A stretch of 64,000 bases of DNA from Empedobacter sp036647415 (GTDB taxonomy: Bacteria > Bacteroidota > Bacteroidia > Flavobacteriales > Weeksellaceae): contig NZ_JAVXKG010000008.1 of NCBI RefSeq assembly GCF_036647415.1, positions 40,889-104,888 on the forward strand, written 5' to 3'. Within the stretch, counting starts at the first letter, position 1. Each line of letters begins with the position of its first letter. The notes beneath the pieces were generated by a model, which was not told the origin of the DNA, did no database searches, and saw only the letters and a program-made list of their open reading frames with translations. The translations under genes and the position numbers were made by a program. Positions 15,940 to 23,640 of the stretch are shown here, piece after piece.

Positions 15940-17220
15940 ATGAATGCGCCTTTAGCTGAAAGAATGCGTCCGAAAACGCTGGAAGATTATATAAATCAAA
16001 AACATTTAATAGGACAAAATGGACCAATAAAAATGATGTTGCAGCATGATATGATTGCTTCGATGATTTTTTGGGGACCTCCAGGAACTGGAAAAACGAC
16101 GCTTGCACAATTAATTTCTGAGTTAACAGATCGTCCTTTTTATACCTTGAGTGCAATAAATTCTGGTGTAAAAGAAGTACGCGAAGTAATAGAAAAAGCA
16201 AAAAATCAGAATTTATTTTCGGGAACAAAAAATCCAATATTATTTATAGATGAAATTCATCGTTTTAACAAATCACAACAAGATAGTTTGTTGGGTGCAG
16301 TAGAAACGGGTTTGGTTACATTGATTGGCGCAACTACAGAAAATCCAAGCTTCGAAGTGGTTCCTGCATTACTTTCTCGTGCGCAAGTTTATGTGTTAAA
16401 ACATCTTGAAAAAGAAGATTTAGTCGATTTAATAGAACGAGCTATAAAAAAAGATTCCATTTTATCGAAATTAGATATTCAATTAGATGAAACAAATACA
16501 TTGCTTAGATATTCTGGTGGTGATGCCCGAAAATTATTGAATGGATTAGAATTGGTAATTAATAGTTTTTCTCCATCAGAAAAAATAATTATTAACGATG
16601 AAATTGTACACAATCGTATTCAGCAAAATTTAGCTCGTTATGATAAAACTGGTGAACAGCATTATGATATAATTTCGGCATTTATAAAATCTATTCGTGG
16701 TTCAGATCCTAACGGTGCAGTTTATTGGTTGGCGAGAATGATAGAAGGCGGTGAAGATTTGAAATTTATTGCACGTCGATTATTAATTTCTGCTTCCGAA
16801 GATATTGGTAATGCAAATCCTACTGCAATGATTTTGGCAAATAATACATTTCAGGCGGTTTCGGTTATTGGTTATCCAGAATCTCGAATTTTGTTGAGCC
16901 AGTGTGCGGTTTATTTGGCAAATTCGCCAAAAAGTAACGCAACTTATATGGCAATAGGAAAAGCACAACAAGTTGTAAAGCAAACAGGAGATTTACCTGT
17001 TCCGTTGCATTTGAGAAATGCACCAACTAAGTTGATGAAAGATTTAGATTATGGAAAAGAATATAAATATTCGCACGATTTTCCAGGTAATTTTGCCGAA
17101 CAAGAATTTCTACCTGATGAAATTTCAGGAACAGCTTTTTATGAGCCAGGAAATAATAAAAGGGAACAAGTAGATAAGCAAAGCTTAAACCAGAAATGGA
17201 AAGGTAAGTATGGTTATTAA
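15940..17220 (+). CDS. rarA: Replication-associated recombination protein A (MgsA/RarA family AAA ATPase)
   Basis: AAA+ ATPase related to clamp loaders that acts at stalled replication forks. From the start at 15940 (MNAPLAERMRPKTLEDY) it has 426 residues, close to E. coli RarA. Walker A is GPPGTGKT (46-53), Walker B LFIDEIHRF (101-109), and sensor 1 ATTENPSFEV follows, with the Arg finger region LLSRAQVYVL. The C-terminal domain carries the family's tetramerisation and MgsA_C segments (SAFIKSIRGSDPNGAVYWLARM, then LPVPLHLRNAPTKLMK). An in-frame ATG at 15901 exists but precedes the promoter box and adds residues not expected in the family. Confidence 0.93.
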   Translation: MNAPLAERMRPKTLEDYINQKHLIGQNGPIKMMLQHDMIASMIFWGPPGTGKTTLAQLISELTDRPFYTLSAINSGVKEVREVIEKAKNQNLFSGTKNPILFIDEIHRFNKSQQDSLLGAVETGLVTLIGATTENPSFEVVPALLSRAQVYVLKHLEKEDLVDLIERAIKKDSILSKLDIQLDETNTLLRYSGGDARKLLNGLELVINSFSPSEKIIINDEIVHNRIQQNLARYDKTGEQHYDIISAFIKSIRGSDPNGAVYWLARMIEGGEDLKFIARRLLISASEDIGNANPTAMILANNTFQAVSVIGYPESRILLSQCAVYLANSPKSNATYMAIGKAQQVVKQTGDLPVPLHLRNAPTKLMKDLDYGKEYKYSHDFPGNFAEQEFLPDEISGTAFYEPGNNKREQVDKQSLNQKWKGKYGY

Positions 17221-17224
17221 ATAC

Positions 17225-17257
17225 AAAATTCCAATTATAATAGATAATTGGAATTTT
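17225..17257. terminator. Intrinsic terminator after rarA, near-symmetric
   Basis: Stem AAAATTCCAATTAT / ATAATTGGAATTTT with a 5-base loop and T run on the plus strand. On the minus strand it could also act, as the end of a possible small RNA from the rarA-aroQ gap. Confidence 0.8.
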
Positions 17258-17258
17258 T

Positions 17259-17330
17259 GTTTAGGTTGGTTAATAGGTTTAGGTAAGATTATTTTAGTTT
17301 AGGTTGATATTTTATTAATTTTGGTTGGTT
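17259..17330 (+). repeat. GTTTAGGT / GGTTGGTT direct repeats in a C-free stretch
   Basis: GTTTAGGT occurs at 17259, 17277 and 17297, and GGTTGGTT at 17264 and 17323. No C occurs on the plus strand from 17233 to 17343. The bases 17264-17283 fit a two-tetrad G-quadruplex pattern with four GG runs. Confidence 0.6.
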
Positions 17331-17450
17331 ATATTAGTATTAACAATATGCGTGCCAAAAGTTAAAAATTTTAATACAAAGTGAAAAGAATCAGAAAAAA
17401 AATAATATTTTCAATCAAAATATAGTTAAAAATTTTATAAATAAAAGATA

Positions 17451-17870
17451 ATGAAGCAAATACAAATAATAAACGGACCCAACTTAAATTTGTTAGGAGT
17501 TCGTGAGCCAGAAATTTATGGTACACAAACTTTTGAAGATTATTTTATTGAGTTAAGAAAACAGTTTCCTAATGCTTCATTGCATTATTTTCAGTCCAAT
17601 CATGAAGGAGATATTATTGATAAAATACACGAAGTTGGTTTTTCGTATGATGGTATTGTGCTTAATGCTGGTGCGTATACGCATTATTCGTATGCGATTG
17701 CAGATGCGATAAAAGCTGTAAAAACGAAGGTTGTGGAAGTACATATTTCGGAGATTTATGCAAGAGAAGGTTTTCGCGCAATAAGTGTTACTGGAGTTAA
17801 TTGCCTAAAGATTATTTCAGGAAAAGGTTTGCCTGGTTATGTAGAAGCTGTTGAAGAATTTTTGAAATAA
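17451..17870 (+). CDS. aroQ: Type II 3-dehydroquinate dehydratase
   Basis: Third step of the shikimate pathway, converting 3-dehydroquinate to 3-dehydroshikimate; cytosolic dodecamer. The 139 residues match the usual length of about 145. Visible signatures are INGPNLNLLGVREPEIYG with the catalytic Tyr23, NAGAYTHYSYAIADAI with the substrate-binding Asn, VHISEIYAREGFR with the catalytic His, and the GVNCLKIISGKGLPGY end. It has no aromatic-pathway neighbours; the gene stands alone between rarA and a small lipoprotein. Confidence 0.95.
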   Translation: MKQIQIINGPNLNLLGVREPEIYGTQTFEDYFIELRKQFPNASLHYFQSNHEGDIIDKIHEVGFSYDGIVLNAGAYTHYSYAIADAIKAVKTKVVEVHISEIYAREGFRAISVTGVNCLKIISGKGLPGYVEAVEEFLK

Positions 17871-17914
17871 TTGTTTATTATTCATTAACTTAACAATTCA
17901 AAATAATCAATCTT

Positions 17915-18238
17915 ATGAAAAACCTACTTTTTGTACTTGGAATTGGACTGACGATATTCAGTTGTAATGCCAAACCTGATAAAAATGATGCCGAATTGCG
18001 TGCACAAACTATGGTTTCTTGTGAAAAGGAAGCTTTACAAGCTAATATGTCCGACGAAAAGAAAATTTTAGTAAAAGAATATTGCAGCTGTGCAACAGAT
18101 AAGATGTTGGGTGAGTTTACGTATACAGAAATGTTACAGTTGAATAGCCCGTCTAAAGAATTACAAGATAGATTAATGAAATTGATTGATCCTTGTTTGA
18201 AAGAGCTTAAAACAAAATCAACTGAAATTGGCGAATAA
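17915..18238 (+). CDS. Small cysteine-containing lipoprotein
   Basis: A 107-residue predicted lipoprotein; the signal peptide ends in the lipobox TIFSC, with the lipid-bearing Cys at residue 17. The mature part has four further cysteines (VSCEKEA, YCSCATDKML, DPCLKEL), a pattern that suggests disulfides in the periplasm. The YCSCATDKM segment recurs in small Bacteroidota proteins of unknown function, as I recall. It follows aroQ after 44 bases and ends at a strong terminator. Confidence 0.75.
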   Translation: MKNLLFVLGIGLTIFSCNAKPDKNDAELRAQTMVSCEKEALQANMSDEKKILVKEYCSCATDKMLGEFTYTEMLQLNSPSKELQDRLMKLIDPCLKELKTKSTEIGE

Positions 18239-18250
18239 TTATGATAAAAT

Positions 18251-18282
18251 AAAAAACTCGAAACCATGGTTTCGAGTTTTTT
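18251..18282. terminator. Bidirectional intrinsic terminator
   Basis: Perfect 32-base palindrome, AAAAAACTCGAAACCA followed by its complement. It ends the small lipoprotein gene and the convergent engB transcript. Confidence 0.88.
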
Positions 18283-18283
18283 A

Positions 18284-18916
18284 TTAATATTCTTTTTTGT
18301 ACTGTTCTTTCTTGAATTCGTCTACAAGATGTTCGTTTAAACTGTCTATGTATCCGATTATTTCTAATTTTCCTACTTTGCTCGTTGCAGAACTAACGAA
18401 AATTTTAGGTAGCTCTTCCCATTTTTTCAATAGTTCATTTTTATAATGATTCAAGTTTTTTTGCATTTGCGCACTTGTTAATTTGTCAAGTTTTGTAAAT
18501 ACAATAGAAAAAGGAATTTGTTTGTTTCCTAACCATTCCATAAACTGTAAATCGATGGCTTGTGGCGTATGACGAGAATCAATTAGTAAAAATACATTTA
18601 CCAAATTTTTTCTGAACTCGATATAATCATAAATCATTTTATTAAATCCACCACGAACACCTTTAGGTGCTTTTGCAAAACCATAACCAGGTAAATCGGC
18701 TAAATACCAAGTTTCATCCATCTCAAAAGTATTGATCAATTGAGTTTTTCCTGGAGTAGATGAAGTTTTTGCTAACGATTTACGCTCCGTTATCATGTTA
18801 ATCAAAGATGATTTACCAACATTAGATCTTCCGATAAATGCATATTCTGGCTTAAACGGGTCTGGGCAATCTGTATATTTTTGAGAACTTTTTACAAATT
18901 CAGCTTTTTTAATCAT
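18284..18916 (-). CDS. engB: Ribosome biogenesis GTPase EngB (YsxC/YihA)
   Basis: Essential GTPase needed for late assembly of the 50S subunit. All G motifs are present in the 210 residues: G1 GRSNVGKSS (29-37), G2 with TPGKTQ (54-59), G3 DLPGYG (74-79) and G4 TKLD (141-144), with G5 near SSATSK. The length is normal, with a short Lys-rich C-terminus. The gene overlaps the upstream alpha/beta hydrolase gene by four bases, so the two are translationally linked. Confidence 0.95.
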   Translation of the reverse strand: MIKKAEFVKSSQKYTDCPDPFKPEYAFIGRSNVGKSSLINMITERKSLAKTSSTPGKTQLINTFEMDETWYLADLPGYGFAKAPKGVRGGFNKMIYDYIEFRKNLVNVFLLIDSRHTPQAIDLQFMEWLGNKQIPFSIVFTKLDKLTSAQMQKNLNHYKNELLKKWEELPKIFVSSATSKVGKLEIIGYIDSLNEHLVDEFKKEQYKKEY

Positions 18917-19701
18917 AATTCAGCTTTTGTTGTTGCATTAAATTGTTTTTCAACTAACCATTTAAATAAAATTTCGTTGAATAATTCTGGATGCTCCATC
19001 ATAGGTGCATGTCCACACTTGTCGATCCAATATAAAGTTGCATCTGGCAATTCTTGCTCAAATTCTATAGCAACTTCTGGAGGAGTAACAGAATCTTGTT
19101 TTCCCCAAATCAAACAAACAGGTATTTTAATATCAATCAAATCTCCTTTCATGTTAGATTTTATGGCGTCACGTGCAATATATAATGTTTTGATAGCTTT
19201 ATTTCTGTCATTTACAGTGTTAAAAACGTCATCAACAATTTCTTTTGTAGCAACAGCAGGATCATAAAAAACTTCGCGTGTTTTACGTTCTACATATTCA
19301 TAATTTCCACGTTTTGGGTAAGTTTCACCAAATGACTTTTCATATAATCCCGAACTTCCCGTTAAGCATAATGCTTTCACGTATTCTGGATGTTGATGAC
19401 AAACCATAAGACCAATATGACCTCCTAGAGAATTACCTACTAAAATAGCTGGCTCTTTTACAATTTCCTCAACAAATTTTGCAACATGTTTGGCTATATT
19501 CTTAATGTTAGTACTAATAACAGGTAATGAATATATTGGTAATTCTGGTGCATAAACTTTGTAACCTCTTTGTGCAAAATAATTGGTAAGAGAGCTGAAA
19601 TTACTAAGTTCACCCATTAACCCATGGAGCAAAACAATTGGTTGTCCTTCCCCTTCTTCGATATAAGAGAACTTATCTTTCTTTTTTAAGCTAAAAAACA
19701 T
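18913..19701 (-). CDS. Alpha/beta hydrolase
   Basis: A 262-residue soluble hydrolase of the alpha/beta fold. The oxyanion-hole motif is LLHGLMG (24-30), the nucleophile elbow is GNSLGG with Ser91, the acid is probably Asp203 (WGKQDSVTPPE) and the catalytic His is 231 (CGHAPMMEHPE). Family members include esterases and meta-cleavage product hydrolases; the substrate cannot be read from the sequence. The pairing with engB recurs in related Flavobacteriia as far as I remember. No signal peptide. Confidence 0.88.
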   Translation of the reverse strand: MFFSLKKKDKFSYIEEGEGQPIVLLHGLMGELSNFSSLTNYFAQRGYKVYAPELPIYSLPVISTNIKNIAKHVAKFVEEIVKEPAILVGNSLGGHIGLMVCHQHPEYVKALCLTGSSGLYEKSFGETYPKRGNYEYVERKTREVFYDPAVATKEIVDDVFNTVNDRNKAIKTLYIARDAIKSNMKGDLIDIKIPVCLIWGKQDSVTPPEVAIEFEQELPDATLYWIDKCGHAPMMEHPELFNEILFKWLVEKQFNATTKAEL

Positions 19702-19720
19702 TTAGTCGATATTAAGTCGA

Positions 19721-19728
19721 CAAATTTA
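19721..19728 (-). promoter_or_regulatory. -7 box of the hydrolase-engB promoter
   Basis: On the minus strand TAAATTTG matches TAnnTTTG. The implied leader is about 13 bases and includes a double AGTCGA. No clear -33 box. Confidence 0.45.
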
Positions 19729-19903
19729 ATTAATTATTAGTTTTTATTACTGCTTTATGCGAAAAACTTTAAAACTCAATTATAAAACGGTGTAACAAGG
19801 TCTATATAAAATTTTAAAAATGAAGGAATGCTACTGTTTTAACAATAAATAGGTTAACTCGTTGATACTAAAAATAAAATTGTTAATAAAATTTTAAATA
19901 AAA

Positions 19904-19929
19904 GTGGTAAAAAATGGTATTTAGTGGTA
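19904..19929 (+). promoter_or_regulatory. MraZ-type operator: three TGGTA boxes, 10-bp period
   Basis: TGGTA occurs at 19905-19909, 19915-19919 and 19925-19929, each repeat exactly 10 bases from the next. MraZ proteins are known to bind short TGGG-type direct repeats separated by 5 bases just upstream of their own gene. Here the boxes overlap the expected -33 region of the promoter whose -7 box lies at 19940, which fits autorepression of the whole dcw cluster. The fourth base is T where the E. coli box has G. Confidence 0.7.
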
Positions 19930-19939
19930 ATATTTTATT

Positions 19940-19947
19940 TATTTTTG
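19940..19947 (+). promoter_or_regulatory. -7 box of the dcw cluster promoter
   Basis: TATTTTTG matches TAnnTTTG exactly, 13 bases before the GTG start of mraZ. The region where a -33 TTTG would lie is occupied by the TGGTA boxes. Confidence 0.5.
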
Positions 19948-19960
19948 AAAAAAATCTATC

Positions 19961-20422
19961 GTGAATTCACTAATTGGTACATACGAGTGTAAGGTCGATA
20001 CAAAGGGAAGACTCCCAATACCAGTCGGTTTGAAGAAACAATTGACTGATTATTTGGAAGATGGCTTTGTGTTGAAACGCTCTGTGTTTCAGAATTGTTT
20101 AGAGCTGCATCCGATGAAAGAATGGGGAAAAGTGATGAATGATCTGAACAAATTGAACCGATTTGTGAAAAAGAACAACGATTTTATTCGAATTTTTACC
20201 GCAGGGTTAAAAATTGTTGAAGTTGATACGAATGGAAGGCTTCAAATTTCAAAAGATTTAGTGAAATTTGCGCAAATTAATAAAGATGTAGTTTTGAATT
20301 CTTCTGTTAACATGATTGAAATCTGGGATAAAGATTTGTATGAAAATGCAATAAACGTAGAGGATTTAGATTTTGCATCATTAGCGGAAGATGTAATGGG
20401 AAATTTTAACGAAAATGAGTGA
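19961..20422 (+). CDS. mraZ: Division/cell wall cluster transcriptional repressor MraZ
   Basis: DNA-binding protein of the AbrB/SpoVT fold that forms a ring and controls the dcw cluster from its first position. The 153 residues contain two copies of the MraZ half: LIGTYECKVDTKGRLPIPVGLKKQL near the N-terminus and the second copy AGLKIVEVDTNGRLQISKDL, each with the DxKGR/DxNGR turn. The start codon is GTG; the first residues (MNSLIGTYECKVD) match the family, so it is secure. The gene overlaps rsmH by eight bases. Three TGGTA boxes upstream look like its operator. Confidence 0.93.
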   Translation: MNSLIGTYECKVDTKGRLPIPVGLKKQLTDYLEDGFVLKRSVFQNCLELHPMKEWGKVMNDLNKLNRFVKKNNDFIRIFTAGLKIVEVDTNGRLQISKDLVKFAQINKDVVLNSSVNMIEIWDKDLYENAINVEDLDFASLAEDVMGNFNENE

Positions 20423-21320
20423 ATATCATAATCCTGTATTATTAAATGATAGTGTTGATGCATTAATAATTGATGCATCAGGTATATATGTAGATTGTAC
20501 GTTCGGGGGTGGAGGACATTCTCGTGAAATAGTAAAGCGTTTGGATCAAAATGGAAAATTATTTTCTTTTGATCAAGATGTAGATGCGATTCGTAATAAA
20601 ATTGACGATCCGCGTTTTGAGTTAGTCGAACAAAATTTTAGATTTCTTAAAAATAATTTAAGAATCAGAGGAATTAAGCAAGTTGACGGTGTATTAGGTG
20701 ATTTAGGAGTTTCTTCTCATCAGTTTGATACACCAGAAAGAGGTTTTTCTACTCGTTTTGATGGTGAACTTGATATGCGAATGAATCAAAATGCGAAACT
20801 TTCTGCAAAAACAATTATAAACGAATACGAAGAAGCAGATTTAGCTAGAATTTTTTATGATTATGGCGAATTATCAGGCTCATATCGTTTAGCGAAAGAA
20901 GTTGTAAAAGCAAGAACAGAAAAGCAAATTGAAACAATTGATGAATTGAAGCAAATTTTTTCATTTATTCCAAAGATGAAAGAAAACAAGTTTTTTGCTC
21001 AAATGTTTCAAGCATTAAGAATAGAAGTTAATGATGAAATGGCTGCTTTAAAAGATATGTTAATGCAGTGTACAGATGTTATAAAACCAGGTGGACGCTT
21101 AGTTATTATTTCATATCATTCATTAGAAGATCGTTTAACAAAACGATTTATGAAAAACGGAATGTTTGAGGGAGAGCCAGAACGCGATGTTTACGGAAAT
21201 TGGTCAGCACCATTCAAACCTTTACAATCAAAGGTAATTGTGCCAACGCAAGAAGAAATTAATGAAAATCCAAGAGCTCGTAGTGCGAAAATGCGCATTG
21301 CAGTAAGAAACGAAGAGTAA
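20415..21320 (+). CDS. rsmH: 16S rRNA (cytosine(1402)-N4)-methyltransferase RsmH
   Basis: SAM-dependent methyltransferase for N4 of C1402 in the 16S rRNA decoding centre. The 301 residues begin YHNPVLLNDSVDAL as in the family, with the SAM site DCTFGGGGHS (27-36), DGVLGDLGVSSHQFD and the C-terminal SYHSLEDRLTKRFM and NPRARSAKMRIA. Length is normal. It starts inside the end of mraZ and its stop abuts the ATG of ftsL, an arrangement typical of dcw operons. Confidence 0.95.
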   Translation: MSEYHNPVLLNDSVDALIIDASGIYVDCTFGGGGHSREIVKRLDQNGKLFSFDQDVDAIRNKIDDPRFELVEQNFRFLKNNLRIRGIKQVDGVLGDLGVSSHQFDTPERGFSTRFDGELDMRMNQNAKLSAKTIINEYEEADLARIFYDYGELSGSYRLAKEVVKARTEKQIETIDELKQIFSFIPKMKENKFFAQMFQALRIEVNDEMAALKDMLMQCTDVIKPGGRLVIISYHSLEDRLTKRFMKNGMFEGEPERDVYGNWSAPFKPLQSKVIVPTQEEINENPRARSAKMRIAVRNEE

Positions 21321-21680
21321 ATGGCGAAAAAGAAGAAAATATTACCAGAGAAAAAAACTTTTACAGGTTTGTTAAGAGGTGAGTTTTTAATAAAAACTGG
21401 CTCAGAACAAAACTGGAAGTTTATGCTGTATTTGGTAGGATTGGCTTTTTTGAGTATTACAAGTTCACATTGGGTAGATCGCAAGGTAGTTCGCATTGCA
21501 GAATTACAAGATAAAGTAGAAGATTTAAAATCTCAGTACACAGATAAGCATCGCGATTTGATGCGAATGCAATTAGAAACAGAAATCCTAGAACGTACAG
21601 CAGTGTATGGTTTGAAGATTCCAGATAAACAACCTTATTATATAGTAGACAAGGTTTATGACAGCATCAACGAAAAATAA
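21321..21680 (+). CDS. ftsL: FtsL-like division protein
   Basis: A 119-residue bitopic membrane protein in the position of ftsL. It has a Lys-rich cytoplasmic N-terminus, one membrane segment (about 36-51, FMLYLVGLAFLSITSS) and a periplasmic coiled coil (IAELQDKVEDLKSQYTDKHRDLMRM) before ERTAVYGLKIPDKQP. The identity rests on topology and place between rsmH and ftsI; FtsL sequences diverge widely. In the divisome FtsL joins FtsQ and FtsB and activates FtsW and FtsI. It overlaps ftsI by 23 bases. Confidence 0.82.
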   Translation: MAKKKKILPEKKTFTGLLRGEFLIKTGSEQNWKFMLYLVGLAFLSITSSHWVDRKVVRIAELQDKVEDLKSQYTDKHRDLMRMQLETEILERTAVYGLKIPDKQPYYIVDKVYDSINEK

Positions 21681-23640
21681 AAACAACATGGTCATCAAAG
21701 GATGGGTAGTAGCCGGCGCTTTAGCGATATGGGCCATCTTTGTTATTGTTTTTATGTTTCGTATAAATATAATAGAAGGGGTTGAATTAGAGCGTTTTGC
21801 TGAAAAAAATAACTTTAGGTTAGATACAGTTGCAGCAGAGCGTGGAAATTTATACGCGTCTAATGGAGCCTTAATGGCAACAACGGTAACAAAACATAAT
21901 ATTTATGTGGATTTATCGGTAGTTAAAGACGAATTATTCAATACAGAAATGCATAATCTTGCTGATTCTTTAGGTAAGATGTTCACAAAATCACCAGCAT
22001 ATTTTTACGATAAATTTTCCAAAGAACGTAAAAAGAAAAACCGCTATATGATGTTGGTTAAAGATTTGAATTATGAGGAGTATCAACGAATCAAAAAATT
22101 CCCAATTTTTAATAAAGGTCAAAATAAAGGAGGTTTTATTCATGAAACTGAATCAAAACGAGAATTAATCGTTCAAGATATCGGTGTTCGTACAATTGGA
22201 TACGATGATCAACGTGGAAAAGTAGGTTTGGAAGGAGCATATTCCGATTTATTAAGCGGAATTGAAGGTCGTCGTTGGGAACAATTTATGGGGAGAGGAA
22301 AATGGAAACCAATGAAAAGTTGGGAACAAGAACCTCAAGCTGGATCATCTGTTTACACGACTATTGATGCTGATTTGCAAATGGTTGCTTATGATGCATT
22401 GTATAAACAACTTTCTGAATTTGAAGCACAACACGGAAGTGTTGTTGTGATGGAAGTGCAAACAGGAAAAGTACGTGCTATTGTAAACCTTTCACGTAAA
22501 AAAGATGGTACATATATAGACGATTATAATTACGCTGTAGGTGAAGCCGCCGAACCAGGATCAACATTCAAAACGGTATCTTTATTAGCTGCTATGGATG
22601 ATGGTTATATCAATAAAAACTCTACGGTAGAAACTGGAGGAGGAAGCTACAAATTCTATGGTCGTACAATTACAGATACACACGGATACGGAACTTTGAC
22701 GGTTGATGGTGTTATCAAAAAATCATCAAATATTGGTACGGCAAAAATTATCAATCAATATTATGGAGCCAATCCAAATTCATTTTTCGAAAAATTGGAT
22801 AAATGGCACATGACCAAACCATTAGATATAGATGTTTTAGGAGAAGGACGACCAATTATGCATCGCCCAGATAGTAAAGCGTGGAGTAATATTACACTTC
22901 CGGTTATGGGATATGGTTATGGTTTGCAATTAACACCGATTCAGATTGTTACATTTTACAATGCAGTAGCAAATAATGGTAAAATGTTGAAGCCATTATT
23001 CATGGATAGAATTACAAAGAAAGGTGAAGCTGACAAAAATTTTCAACCAGTAGTTTTGGTAGATCAATTAACATCTTTAGAAAATATCAAACAAATGCAA
23101 GAAATGCTTCGCGGAGCAGTAGAGCAGGGAACTGGTAAAATTATTAGCAATAGTAATTATGATATTGCAGGAAAAACTGGTACAGCTCGTGTTGATTATT
23201 GGAAAAAAGATGGAAAAGGAATGCAATATCGTGCATCTTTTGCAGGATATTTCCCAGCAGAAAAACCAAAATATTCGTGTATAGTAGTTGTTCATAAGCC
23301 AAATACAGCAAAAGGATTTTATGGAGGTAGTGTAACAGCTCCTGTATTCAAAAAGATTGCCGATTGGGTATATTCAAAAACACCTATACCTTTACCAAAA
23401 AATTTAGTAAAAAGAAATACAGTAGCCGAGTTTAAAAAAGGCGATAAAATAAATGTAGGTAAATCTAAAAATACAATTCCTAATGTTACTGGACATACCG
23501 GTTCGGATGTAATTCCAGTGTTAGAGAATTTAGGATTAGATGTGCAATATACAGGTTTTGGAAAAGTAATAAGCCAATCCATTCCTGCAGGTACAAGATT
23601 TAAGAAAGGTGAAACGATTTATTTAATGTTGGAAGGATGA
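21658..23640 (+). CDS. ftsI: Septal peptidoglycan transpeptidase FtsI (PBP3) with PASTA domain
   Basis: Class B penicillin-binding protein that crosslinks septal peptidoglycan. In the 660 residues: a cytoplasmic tail, one membrane anchor (about 15-35), the dimerisation domain with RGNLYASNG, and a transpeptidase domain with all three motifs, STFK (Ser302), SSN (356-358) and KTG (506-508). A C-terminal PASTA domain (about 600-660, IPNVTGHTGSDVIPVLENLGL) is present, as is usual in Bacteroidota. The ATG at 21658 overlaps ftsL; the ATG at 21688 is an alternative that still precedes the anchor. Ends with ATGA overlap into murE. Confidence 0.94.
   Translation: MTASTKNKNNMVIKGWVVAGALAIWAIFVIVFMFRINIIEGVELERFAEKNNFRLDTVAAERGNLYASNGALMATTVTKHNIYVDLSVVKDELFNTEMHNLADSLGKMFTKSPAYFYDKFSKERKKKNRYMMLVKDLNYEEYQRIKKFPIFNKGQNKGGFIHETESKRELIVQDIGVRTIGYDDQRGKVGLEGAYSDLLSGIEGRRWEQFMGRGKWKPMKSWEQEPQAGSSVYTTIDADLQMVAYDALYKQLSEFEAQHGSVVVMEVQTGKVRAIVNLSRKKDGTYIDDYNYAVGEAAEPGSTFKTVSLLAAMDDGYINKNSTVETGGGSYKFYGRTITDTHGYGTLTVDGVIKKSSNIGTAKIINQYYGANPNSFFEKLDKWHMTKPLDIDVLGEGRPIMHRPDSKAWSNITLPVMGYGYGLQLTPIQIVTFYNAVANNGKMLKPLFMDRITKKGEADKNFQPVVLVDQLTSLENIKQMQEMLRGAVEQGTGKIISNSNYDIAGKTGTARVDYWKKDGKGMQYRASFAGYFPAEKPKYSCIVVVHKPNTAKGFYGGSVTAPVFKKIADWVYSKTPIPLPKNLVKRNTVAEFKKGDKINVGKSKNTIPNVTGHTGSDVIPVLENLGLDVQYTGFGKVISQSIPAGTRFKKGETIYLMLEG

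Larger units (their letters stand above)
17225..17360 (-). ncRNA. Possible minus-strand small RNA in the rarA-aroQ gap (speculative)
   Basis: On the minus strand a motif TTGGCACG-N4-TTGTT (17358-17342) resembles a sigma54 promoter, except that the GC of the -12 element is GT. About 105 bases further is a stem-loop with T run. The RNA between would contain no G at all from about 17331 to 17233 and would carry ACCTAAAC three times and AACCAACC twice, so it would be unstructured. No transcript evidence exists here; it may simply be spacer DNA. The bases 17361-17450 up to aroQ hold a second copy of AGTTAAAAATTTTA (17360-17373 and 17424-17437). Confidence 0.25.

Noticed and set aside
15898..15940. 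rarA start at 15898 or 15901
   Set aside because: An exact -7 promoter box lies at 15914-15921 inside this stretch and the protein family begins at the ATG at 15940.
17890..18267. Minus-strand frame of 125 codons opposite the small lipoprotein gene
   Set aside because: The plus-strand frame has a signal peptide, lipobox and paired cysteines, and the minus frame runs into the terminator palindrome.
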